Below, piece after piece: positions 25,879 to 33,334 of a stretch of DNA of 64,000 bases. The stretch's first letter is position 1. Each line of letters opens with the position of its first letter. Location of the stretch: positions 9,347,786 through 9,411,785 of the forward strand of contig NZ_JAGIOO010000001.1 in NCBI RefSeq assembly GCF_017876755.1, written 5' to 3'. The notes beneath the pieces were generated by a model. That model saw only the letters and a list, made by a program, of their open reading frames with translations. It did not search any database and had not been told where the DNA came from. This DNA comes from Crossiella equi (GTDB lineage: Bacteria > Actinomycetota > Actinomycetes > Mycobacteriales > Pseudonocardiaceae). A program made the position numbers and the translations under genes.

Positions 25879-26919
25879 TCAAGCGGACTCGCGGACCACG
25901 AGTTCCGTGGGCAGGATGACCGTGGCCGGCCCCTCGCCGGCGATCTGGGCGAGCAGTTGGCGCACCATCATTTCGCTGATGCGGGTCCACGGCTGGCGGA
26001 TCGTGGTCAGTGGGGGATGAACCGCGGTCGCGATTGGTGAGTCGTCGAAGCCACCGACAGCGATGTCATCCGGCACGCGTCGGCCCGCCCTCTCGATCGC
26101 CGACAGCGCTCCGTCCGCCATCAGATCCGAGGCGACGAACACCGCGTCGACGTCCGGTGCTGCCGTGAGCAGCCGGTGCATGCACGCCTCGCCGCTCGCC
26201 CGGCTGTAGTCTCCGTTCGCCACGAGTTTCTTGTCGTAGGCGATACCGTGCTCGGCGAGCATCTGGCGGTAGCCCCGCAGCCGCTCGACGCCGCCGGGTG
26301 TGTCCTGCGGTCCGGTGATGGTCGCGACGCGCCGGCGGCCGGACTCGATCAGGTGGCGCACCATGGTCCTGGCGCCCTCGAGGTCGTCGGACGCCACATA
26401 GGACAGCCCGCCGCGCTCGCCGAGCGGCTTGCCGCAGCACACGAACGGCAGGTTCGCCTGCCGCAGGTGCTCGATCATCGGGTTGCCGCGGTGCGCGGAG
26501 ATCAGCAGCACGCCGTCGACGTGATGCGCGGACAGGAACCGAGTGATGCGGCGGCGCTCGGCCTCGGTGCCCGCCGTGATCAGGATGAGTGGGATGTCGT
26601 GCTCGCCCAGTGCGGTGGTGCACCCGATGAGCAGCGTGGTGAAGTTCGGGTCGCCGAAGAGCCGGTCCTGGGGCTCCGACAACAGGAACGCCACCGAGCC
26701 CGCGCGCTGGGTCACCAGGCTGCGGGCCGCGCGGTTCACCACGTAGCCGAGCTTGCGGATCGCGGCGTCGACCGCGTCCCTGGCAGCCGGGCTCACGTTG
26801 TGCCCGCCTTGCAGGACGCGTGACACGGTGCCACGGGAGACGCCGGCGTGCTCGGCGACGTCGATGATCGTCGGCGGACGCTGGGCGCGCGTTCGCCGGC
26901 GTGGCGCTGTGTCCGTCAT
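25879..26919 (-). CDS. LacI/GalR-family transcriptional regulator
   Basis: DNA-binding sugar-responsive repressor of 346 aa. After a basic N-terminus (RRRTRAQRPP) the LacI headpiece reads TIIDVAEHAGVSRGTVSRVL, followed by the hinge KLGYVVNRAARSL. The periplasmic-binding-protein-like core runs from GSVAFLLSEPQDRLFGD to the end, with GVLLISAHRGNP, VASDDLEGARTMV, AVFVASDLMADGAL and VGGFDDSPIA. The gene is complete. It lies between a broken sugar ABC permease and the pectin operon, with two operators just past its stop. It most likely controls that operon and senses a galactose-, arabinose- or rhamnose-type product. Confidence 0.95.
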   Translation of the reverse strand: MTDTAPRRRTRAQRPPTIIDVAEHAGVSRGTVSRVLQGGHNVSPAARDAVDAAIRKLGYVVNRAARSLVTQRAGSVAFLLSEPQDRLFGDPNFTTLLIGCTTALGEHDIPLILITAGTEAERRRITRFLSAHHVDGVLLISAHRGNPMIEHLRQANLPFVCCGKPLGERGGLSYVASDDLEGARTMVRHLIESGRRRVATITGPQDTPGGVERLRGYRQMLAEHGIAYDKKLVANGDYSRASGEACMHRLLTAAPDVDAVFVASDLMADGALSAIERAGRRVPDDIAVGGFDDSPIATAVHPPLTTIRQPWTRISEMMVRQLLAQIAGEGPATVILPTELVVRESA

Positions 26920-26945
26920 CGGCCCTCATCTGCTCAGGTCGGTGG

Positions 26946-27490
26946 TCATGACTTTACGACGCCGGACAGCAGGCCGACGCGCCAGTAGCGCTGCAAGCCC
27001 AAGAACAGTGCGATCAGGGGAACGATCGACAGCAGAGCGCCGGTGATCACGAGGGTGTAGAGGGCGGGTCTGCTCGATCCCTGCTGCAGCAGGCTGAAGA
27101 GGCCGACGGTGACGGGGAACGTCTCGTCCTCGGTGAGCATGACGTAGGGCAGGAGGAAGTTGTTCCAGATGGCGACGAACTGGAACAGGAAGATCATGAC
27201 CAGTCCTGGAAGCATCATCGGCCACGCGATCGAGGTGAACAGCCGTACCTCGCGGGCGCCGTCCACCCGTGCGGCCTCCAGCACCTCGTTGGGCACGGCG
27301 GCGTTCGCGTAGACGCGCGCCAGGTAGATGCCGTACCGGCTGAGGATGCTGGGCAGCAGCACCGACCAGTACGTCCCGGTCAGGCCTGGCTTCGCCAGCA
27401 GGAGGTACTGCGGGATGGCCAGGGGTGATCGGCGGCATCAGCACCCCGGTGAGGATCACCGTGAAGATGACGCCGCGGCCGCGGAAGTCG
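26946..27490 (-). pseudogene. Truncated, frameshifted sugar ABC transporter permease (MalG-type)
   Basis: The C-terminal half is intact in one frame (LLPSILSRYGIYLARVYANA, the EAA loop EAARVDGAREVRLFTSIAWP, then WNNFLLPYVM and PLIALFLGLQRYW). The preceding part (FRGRGVIFTVILTGVLMPPI) is in another frame; the shift is near 27425 and IPQYLLLAKPGLTGTYWSV follows it. Everything before about 27490 is missing, including the first membrane helices. The partner permease and binding protein are absent, so the transporter that would feed this locus is lost here. Confidence 0.85.
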
Positions 27491-27731
27491 AAACGAAGTC
27501 GAGCTCGGTGTGCGCGGCCCACCACAACTCGCGCAAGATCGCCTGGCCACTAACACGGCCGTGGTCGTCGATCCTGGCGAAGTCGAATGAGAGTGGGGAT
27601 CCCGCTGGCGCGGGACGTGCCGGACCGCCGACGAAAACAGGCTGGATTTCACCAGGTGCCGAGCCGCAGTCGAGCGGGGCGGGAGCCGCGATCGCGGCGA
27701 GGTCGAGCGTTCGGATGATGGGTTTAGGCAT
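27456..27731 (-). pseudogene. N-terminal fragment of an unknown protein cut at the scar
   Basis: ATG 27731 follows a good site (GAGGTGAGG) and opens MPKPIIRTLDLAAIAAPAPL, then GEIQPVFVGGPARPAPAGSP and FDFARIDDHGRVSGQAILRE. Around 27490 it runs into the permease remnant read in another frame, so only about 80 residues are original. No family is recognised. It lies just downstream of the tRNA-Leu terminator, so it may be the natural downstream neighbour of that tRNA gene. Confidence 0.45.
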
Positions 27732-27770
27732 CGGCCTCACCTCGCCACTCGAGCGAGATATGCGAACGCG

Positions 27771-27805
27771 CAAAAAGCAGGGTTCCTTATGTCTGGAACC
27801 CTGCT
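27771..27805 (-). terminator. Rho-independent terminator of the displaced tRNA-Leu 3' end
   Basis: Read on the minus strand, AGCAGGGTTCC pairs with GGAACCCTGCT (perfect 11 bp, 27776-27805) and is followed directly by TTTTT. It lies 40 bases beyond the CCA end of the tRNA fragment and is the most canonical terminator in the window. Confidence 0.85.
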
Positions 27806-27844
27806 CTGGCTGTCTTGCTGAGACCGGGGAAACTTCCCCGCTGC

Positions 27845-27875
27845 TGGTGTCCGAGGGGGGACTTGAACCCCCACG
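27845..27875 (-). other. 3' fragment of tRNA-Leu (integration site remnant)
   Basis: On the minus strand these 31 bases read as the 3' end of an actinomycete tRNA-Leu: the T arm GGGGGTTCAAGTCCCCC, acceptor strand TCGGACA and encoded CCA. The 5' three quarters of the tRNA are missing: upstream DNA (27876 on) does not pair with it. A 3' fragment that keeps its own terminator is what the far end of a tRNA-integrating element leaves behind, so this is an att site. Confidence 0.8.
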
Positions 27876-27962
27876 CTGGTGAAATTTCCCTTGATTGGGG
27901 AAATCACACCGATCATGGTATCGGACGTACGGGGAAGACTGGGGCCCTCTCTCGCGAACCAG

Positions 27963-29334
27963 GGGTCTGTCAAACGAGCGGTGTAACTCGGGTTGAAGGA
28001 AACTACTTGCGTCCGGCGGCCAGGCGGCCGTCGAAGGCGATCTCGAACGCGTTGAGCGCGGGCTTCCACCGCATCGTCCAGCGTTTGCGGCCGGTGCCGG
28101 TCGGATCCAGGCTCATGATCGCCATGTAGACGCACTTCAGGGCAGCCTGCTCGTTCGGAAAGTGGCCGCGGGCCTTGACGGCGCGGCGGATGCGGGCGTT
28201 GACGCTCTCGATGGCGTTGGTCGAGCAGATCACCCGCCGGATCTCCGGATCGAAGGCGAGGAACGGCACGAACTCGGCCCAGGCGTTGTCCCACAACCGC
28301 ACGATCGCCGGGTAGCGTGCGCCCCAGGCCTCGGTGAACTCGGCGAACCGCTCGCGGGCGGCGGCCTCAGTCGGCGCGGTGTAGACCGGCTTGAGCGCTT
28401 TGGCGATCGCGTCCCAGTGCTGACGACCCGCGTAGCGGAAACTGTTGCGCAGCAAGTGAACCACGCAGGTCTGCGTGATCGTCTGCGGCCAGACCGTGGT
28501 GATCGCATCCGGCAGCCCGGTCAGCCCGTCACAGACCACCATCAGCACGTCGGCCACGCCGCGGTTCTTCAGTTCGGTGAGGACATGCAGCCAGTACTTG
28601 GCGCCCTCGCCGCCGTCGCCGGCCCACAACCCGAGAATGTCGCGGCGGCCCTCACAGGTGACCGCGAGCGCGACGTAGATCGGCCGGTTGGCCACCTGAC
28701 CGTCCCGAATCTTGACGTGGATCGCATCGATGAAGATCACCGGATACACCGAGTCGAGGGGCCGGTTCTGCCACTCGACCATGCCCTCGACCACCTTGTC
28801 GGTGATGGTGGAGATCGTCTGGCGCGACACCTCAGCGCCATAGACCTCGGCCAGGTGCGCGGAGATCTCCCCGGTCGTGAGCCCTTTGGCAGCCAAGGAG
28901 ATCACCATCTCGTCCACACCGCCCAAGCGCCTCTGCCGCTTGGCGACGATCTTGGGCTCGAAGCTGGCGTCGCGGTCACTCGGCACGTCGATCTCGACCG
29001 GGCCGACATCGGTGAGCACGGTCTTGGACCGGGTGCCGTTACGCGAGTTGCCGGTCCCGCGGCCGGCCGGGTCGTGCTTGTCATAGCCGAGGTGGTCGGT
29101 GATCTCGCCTTCGAGCGCGGACTCGAGCAGCCGCTTGGTCAGCTGCTGCAGCATCCCGCCCTCACCGGTCAGCTTGAGCCCGCTGGCCTGGGCGCTGCTC
29201 ACCAGCTGCGCGACGAGCTGCTCGTCCAGGCCGGTCGCGGGCTTCGAGTCCTCAGCGTTCTCCACGCCGGACATCATGTCGGTCATCAGGTGCACTTCCA
29301 TGATCGGGAGTTACACCGCTCGTTTTACAGTCCC
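27963..29334 (-). mobile_element. Complete IS256-family insertion sequence
   Basis: The inverted ends 27963-27989 and 29308-29334 are 27 bases and differ at two positions; both contain AAACGAGCGGTGTAACTC. They enclose one transposase gene. No clear 8-bp target duplication is visible, so the flanks may have been rearranged after insertion. Confidence 0.92.
28003..29301 (-). CDS. IS256-family (Mutator) transposase
   Basis: DDE-type transposase of 432 aa, full length. Seen are the N-terminal ALEGEITDHLGYDKHDPAGR and RSKTVLTDVGPVEIDVPSDR motifs. The catalytic region has VIFIDAIHVKIRDGQ (first Asp), VVCDGLTGLPDAI (second Asp) and ICSTNAIESVNARIRR (Glu and following basic helix). The open frame looks functional, so this copy may still be able to move. 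It lies just right of the tRNA-Leu fragment. Confidence 0.95.
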   Translation of the reverse strand: MEVHLMTDMMSGVENAEDSKPATGLDEQLVAQLVSSAQASGLKLTGEGGMLQQLTKRLLESALEGEITDHLGYDKHDPAGRGTGNSRNGTRSKTVLTDVGPVEIDVPSDRDASFEPKIVAKRQRRLGGVDEMVISLAAKGLTTGEISAHLAEVYGAEVSRQTISTITDKVVEGMVEWQNRPLDSVYPVIFIDAIHVKIRDGQVANRPIYVALAVTCEGRRDILGLWAGDGGEGAKYWLHVLTELKNRGVADVLMVVCDGLTGLPDAITTVWPQTITQTCVVHLLRNSFRYAGRQHWDAIAKALKPVYTAPTEAAARERFAEFTEAWGARYPAIVRLWDNAWAEFVPFLAFDPEIRRVICSTNAIESVNARIRRAVKARGHFPNEQAALKCVYMAIMSLDPTGTGRKRWTMRWKPALNAFEIAFDGRLAAGRK

Positions 29335-30130
29335 TAGTAGTTGGCCTGTCTGCGCTGGTAGTGGGCTTGTTGGGCGCGGTATTGGTGGCGTCGGCGCCAT
29401 TGTGACCAGGTCCAGGTCAGAATGTGGTCGAACGGGGTGGTGATCAGGTGTGCCAGGAGACGTTTGACCTCTCCCAGTGTGATTGGGATGAGGCCGCTGC
29501 CAGGGCTTTTGGGGCGATCGCGGCGGTGACGGCCAGATAGGTGTGCGCGAGCATGGCCAGGGTGATGTGGCGGTACCAGGCGTCGTAGCGGCGCACCTGG
29601 TACTGGTCCAGGCCGACTTCGGTCTTCGCGGTCTGGAAGCAGTCCTCGATCGCCCAGCGCGCTCCAGCTACTCGAATGAGGTCCTCATCGGTGTTTCCTG
29701 TTGGGGCGTAACACAAGTAGTGGGCGATCTCGTGCACGCCTTTGCTGTTACGGGTCAGGGAACGACGTGCCAGCAGCCAGCGCCCCCACCCCGGCGGGGT
29801 GGTGTCGGGGTAGGTCGGCAATCCGGCGACGGCCCAGTCGAACATCCGTGGTCCTTTGGCGCCGTCGCCGCAACTCCGGCGTTTCCATGCCTGCTCCGGG
29901 GCGTGGGCCACCAGCGTGTCGGCTCGGGACGTGCCGGCCACCGCGGGGATGGTCTGGTTACTGGGCACGGCCACGACATAGCCGATCCGCCGGTCTTCCA
30001 GCCAGCGCCGGAACTTCGAGTCCCCGCCGTAGGCTTCGTCGGCGGTGACCCAGGTCGCCGGGACCCCGGCGTCCAGGGCGCGGGCGAGCATCCGCTGTGC
30101 GAGCACGGGTTTAGTGGCGAACTCGGTCTC
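29334..30130 (-). mobile_element. IS701-family transposase remnant
   Basis: Read leftward from 30130, this carries the C-terminal two thirds of an IS701-type DDE transposase: VTADEAYGGDSKFRRWLEDR, GYVVAVPSNQ, and RWAIEDCFQTAKTEVGLDQY with the last catalytic Glu. Near 29505 a frameshift occurs; the tail (LGEVKRLLAHLITTPFDHIL) continues in another frame to a stop at 29334, which touches the IS256 right end. The N-terminal third is gone, cut by the IS3 element at 30131. It is non-functional. Confidence 0.88.
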
Positions 30131-30196
30131 TGAGCTTCCCCCGGTAGCCCGGTGGCTTTCCAGACATGGTCCGATAGGGCCTGAAGGGAGTCGTCC

Positions 30197-30508
30197 GTGG
30201 CACCACCGAAGAAGTACCCCGACGAGTTGAGGTCCCGCGCTGTCCGGTTGTACCGGGAGTCCGACCCCAAGCCGGTGATCCGACGCCTGGCCGAGCAGCT
30301 GGGCGTGCACCCGGAGGCGTTGCGGAACTGGATCCGGCAAGACGAGACCGACCGTGGACAGCGTGGTGACTGGTCCACGACCACCGAGTCCGAGGAGCTG
30401 CGCCGGCTCCGCAAAGAGAACGCGGAACTCAAGCGCGCCAACGAGATCCTGAAGACCGCGTCCGCGTTTTTCGCGGCCGAACTCGACCCGACCCGGCGAC
30501 GGTCGTGA
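30197..30508 (+). CDS. IS3 OrfA (helix-turn-helix subunit)
   Basis: 103 aa. It starts MAPPKKYPDELRSRAVRLYR, with the helix-turn-helix RRLAEQLGVHPEALRNWIRQ, then the leucine-zipper-like tail ELRRLRKENAELKRANEILK. It overlaps orfB by 4 bases (GTGA); in this family OrfA and OrfB are often joined by programmed frameshifting to give the full transposase. Confidence 0.93.
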   Translation: MAPPKKYPDELRSRAVRLYRESDPKPVIRRLAEQLGVHPEALRNWIRQDETDRGQRGDWSTTTESEELRRLRKENAELKRANEILKTASAFFAAELDPTRRRS

Positions 30509-31422
30509 AGCTCGTCGAGCAGCTTCGCGGCCGGTTCGGGGGCGAGTTCGTCCTCCGGGTCCTCGGTGTCGCCTCTTCGACCTACCACAGCTGGGTGGCC
30601 CGACAGGCCGCTCCGTCGGATCGCGAACGCGAGGACGAGGCGATCACCGCGGAGATCGCCGACATCCACACCGCCTCGGGCGGCACCTACGGCAGCCCGC
30701 GGGTGCACCAGGTGCTGCGGCGGCGGGGCATCCGCGTGTCGCGCAAGCGGATCGAGCGGTTGATGCGCCAGGCCGGCCTGCAAGTCGCGTTCCTGCGTAA
30801 ACAGTGGCGGACGTCGTCGACCAGGCAGGATCCACGAGCGTCACCGACGCCCGATCGGGTGAACCGGGACTTCACCGCGCCCGCGCCGGACCGGCTGTGG
30901 GTCGCCGACGCGACCCGGATCCGCACCGGCGAGGGCATCTTCTGGCTCGCGGCCGTGCGCGACGCGTTCTCCAACCGGATCGTGGGCTGGAAGACCTCCG
31001 ACCGCTGCGACACCGACCTGGTCCTGGGCGCCCTGGAGTACGCGATCTGGTCCCGGGACGTGCGCGACGGGCAGCTGATCCACCACAGCGACCGCGGGTC
31101 GACCTACACGGCCTTCCGGTTCGCGGAACGGTTGCAGGACAACGGGATCCTGCCGTCGATGGGGTCGGTCGGCGACTCCTACGACAACGCGCTGATGGAG
31201 AACTTCTTCTCCACCCTGAAGATCGAGCTGGTCTACCGCCGCACCTGGCGCACCCGCGACGAGGCCGAGAACGACCTGTTCCGCTATATCGACGGGTTCT
31301 ACAACACCGAACGCATCCAGAAAGACCTCGGCTGGCTCAGCCCCGACGAGTACGAAACCGCCTGGCACAACACCCACACCGAGCCAGCTACCATCCCGGC
31401 ATCACCAACCCGATCCAGGTAA
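30505..31422 (+). CDS. IS3 OrfB (DDE integrase domain)
   Basis: 305 aa, full length. The N-terminal part has the HTH_21-type segment (YGSPRVHQVLRRRGIRVSRK). The rve integrase core shows WVADATRIRTGEG (first Asp), IHHSDRGSTYTAFRF (second Asp) and MGSVGDSYDNALMENFFSTL (Glu), ending IDGFYNTERIQKDLGWLSPD. All catalytic residues are present, so the element looks active. Confidence 0.95.
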   Translation: MKLVEQLRGRFGGEFVLRVLGVASSTYHSWVARQAAPSDREREDEAITAEIADIHTASGGTYGSPRVHQVLRRRGIRVSRKRIERLMRQAGLQVAFLRKQWRTSSTRQDPRASPTPDRVNRDFTAPAPDRLWVADATRIRTGEGIFWLAAVRDAFSNRIVGWKTSDRCDTDLVLGALEYAIWSRDVRDGQLIHHSDRGSTYTAFRFAERLQDNGILPSMGSVGDSYDNALMENFFSTLKIELVYRRTWRTRDEAENDLFRYIDGFYNTERIQKDLGWLSPDEYETAWHNTHTEPATIPASPTRSR

Positions 31423-31452
31423 CAACCACCTCAGGCTACCGGGGGAAGCTCA

Positions 31453-31850
31453 AGGATCCTCGATGCGCACCCTCTTGCCCGGGCCCTGACCTCGCTGCCC
31501 GGCATCGGGGTCAGGACCGCCGCCCGCATCCTGCTGGAGATCGGCGACGCCTCCGGCTTCGCCAGCTCGGCGCATCTGGCCGCCTACGCCGGAATCGCCC
31601 CGGTCACCCACCGCTCCGGCTCCAGCATCCGCGGCGAGCACCCCGCCCGCACTGGCAACCGCAAGCTCAAACGGGCCTTCTTCCTGGCCGCCTTCGCCGC
31701 CTTGAGCGACCCAGTCAGCCGGACCTACTACGACAAGAAGAGAGCCGAGAGCAAGAAGCACAACGCCGCCCTCATCTGCCTGGCACGCCGCCGCTGCGAC
31801 GTCCTGTTCGCCATGCTCCGCAACAAGGTCCTCTACCAGCCACAACGCCC
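31453..31850 (+). mobile_element. IS110-family transposase C-terminal remnant
   Basis: Open frame without a start: ALTSLPGIGVRTAARILLEI, HLAAYAGIAPVTHRSGSSIR, RKLKRAFFLAAFAALSDPVS and YYDKKRAESKKHNAALICLA are the conserved C-terminal domain (transposase_20) of IS110/IS116 enzymes. The 5' part is lost at the IS3 boundary. The frame runs on into the CRISPR array, so the natural end is lost too, or lies at about 31850. Confidence 0.88.
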
Positions 31851-31889
31851 CGAAAATGGAGCTTCAGCGAGTTCGGCCGCCAGGTCCCG

Positions 31890-33196
31890 CGGAGCACCCC
31901 CACGTGCGTGGGGCGGACCTCCGACCGAAGAACGGCTAGCTGTTCTTGGCCGGAGCACCCCCACGTGCGTGGGGCGGACGGAATAACAGCGGCATGAACC
32001 TGTTGGCGCAGCGGAGCACCCCCACGTGCGTGGGGCGGACAGGGGCTCAACCCGGCGGTCTCACTCGGCGAGCGGAGCACCCCCACGTGCGTGGGGCGGA
32101 CTCCGAATCATCATCAGTTCGTTCCGAACACATCGGAGCACCCCCACGTGCGTGGGGCGGACATCGAGGCACTGGTCCGTGGGTCAGCAGCAGACGGAGC
32201 ACCCCCCACGTGCGTGGGGCGGACCCGGTCAAGCACCGTGTCCAGCGCCTCAGCCGCGGAGCACCCACGTGCGTGGGGCGGACGTCAAGGACCACCTGCG
32301 TGATCCTGGCCGGGCGCGGAGCACCCCCACGTGCGTGGGGCGGACATCGACCGCAAGATGGACACCGGCCGGTTCCACGGAGCACCCCCACGTGCGTGGG
32401 GCGGACGCCTGGGCGGAGGTGCGGCGGTTGAGGATGGCCGGAGCACCCCCACGTGCGTGGGGCGGACACGGCGCGCAGTTCCTGCAAGGGCTTCAGATAC
32501 GGAGCACCCCCACGTGCTTGGGGCGGACTACGGCGTTCCCGCTGGGCACCGGCCTTGGGGAGGGAGCACCCCCACGTGCGTGGGGCGGACCCGCCGCCTG
32601 GCCGCAAGGTCGTCATGGACCTGGGAGCACCCCCACGTGCGTGGGGCGGACGGCCGGGTCGCTGACCTGGTAGCGGATCGCGGCGGAGCACCCCCACGTG
32701 CGTGGGGCGGACGGGCTCAACACCCAGGGCGACGGATACAGCAACGGAGCACCCCCACGTGCGTGGGGCGGACGGTCGAGTACGGCCAGTCCTGGCCGGA
32801 GCACGGAGCACCCCCACGTGCGTGGGGCGGACAAGGACGCGATGAAGCTCGCATCTACCGGAGCGGAGCACCCCCACGTGCGTGGGGCGGACTACGCATG
32901 CCCAGCTGGCCCGCCTGCCTGAAACGGAGCACCCCCACGTGCGTGGGGCGGACGTGACACCCACGATCCACGACAGCAGGCCAACCGGAGCACCCCCACG
33001 TGCGTGGGGCGGACCCCGGCCGCGTGCACTTCGACTTCACCGGCGCCGGAGCACCCCACGTGCGTGGGGCGGACGTGGCTGAGCCCGGCGGGTACTGCAT
33101 CGCCACCGGAGTACCCCCACGTGCGTGGGGCGGACCGCGCCGGAGCGTCGTCACCTGCTGCAGGGTCCGGAGCACCCCCACGTGCGTGGGGCGGAC
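31890..33196 (-). CRISPR. CRISPR array 1, type I-E, 22 repeats
   Basis: 22 repeats of 29 bases (start CGGAGCACC, palindromic core CCCCACGTGCGTGGGG, end CGGAC) with 21 spacers of 32-33 bases, giving a 61-base step. Read on the minus strand the repeat begins GTCCGCCCC and ends CTCCG, the usual I-E direction. The leader is therefore at the right, next to the repeat at 33168-33196. Variant repeats include those at 32196 (one extra C), 32258 (two C fewer), 32501 (GCTTG), 33048 (one C fewer) and 33108 (GTACC). Confidence 0.97.
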
Positions 33197-33334
33197 ACTT
33201 CGCGACCTGCGGCTTTACAGAGCAAGTAGTGAGTTTTCAAGGTGCGGTGTCACCGGTCGGTTGTCCCAGCGGTGGAGGTTGTCAGGGAGTGAGGGTATCG
33301 ATAGTTGCGTCGCAGGTACTGCCGGAGGAGTCAG
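33197..33334 (-). promoter_or_regulatory. Leader of CRISPR array 1 and upstream region of cas3 (set A)
   Basis: The first bases after the last repeat, ACTTCGCGACCTGC, then GCT, and an AGTTTTCAA block 36 bases in, recur at the same spacing after array 2 (37966 on). Such shared, non-repeat DNA at one end marks the leader. It reads leftward into the array, while cas3 starts rightward at 33335, so the two share a divergent control region. Confidence 0.8.

Larger units (their letters stand above)
30131..31452 (+). mobile_element. Complete IS3-family insertion sequence
   Basis: The ends match as inverted repeats: 30131 begins TGAGCTTCCCCCGGTAGCC, and the complement of 31434-31452 is the same. They enclose orfA and orfB. 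The left flank is IS701 and the right flank is an unrelated IS110 remnant, with no matching target duplication. A deletion or recombination has therefore occurred next to the element since it inserted. Confidence 0.92.

Noticed and set aside
27840-27960. A complete tRNA-Leu gene
   Set aside because: Only the T arm and 3' acceptor strand are present; the anticodon and D arms are not found upstream on the minus strand.
31900-33100. Open frames in array 1 translating to repeated GAPPRAWGG, EHPHVRGAD and STPTCVGRT units
   Set aside because: They are CRISPR repeats read in three frames, because the 61-base step is not a multiple of 3. No ribosome sites; not proteins.
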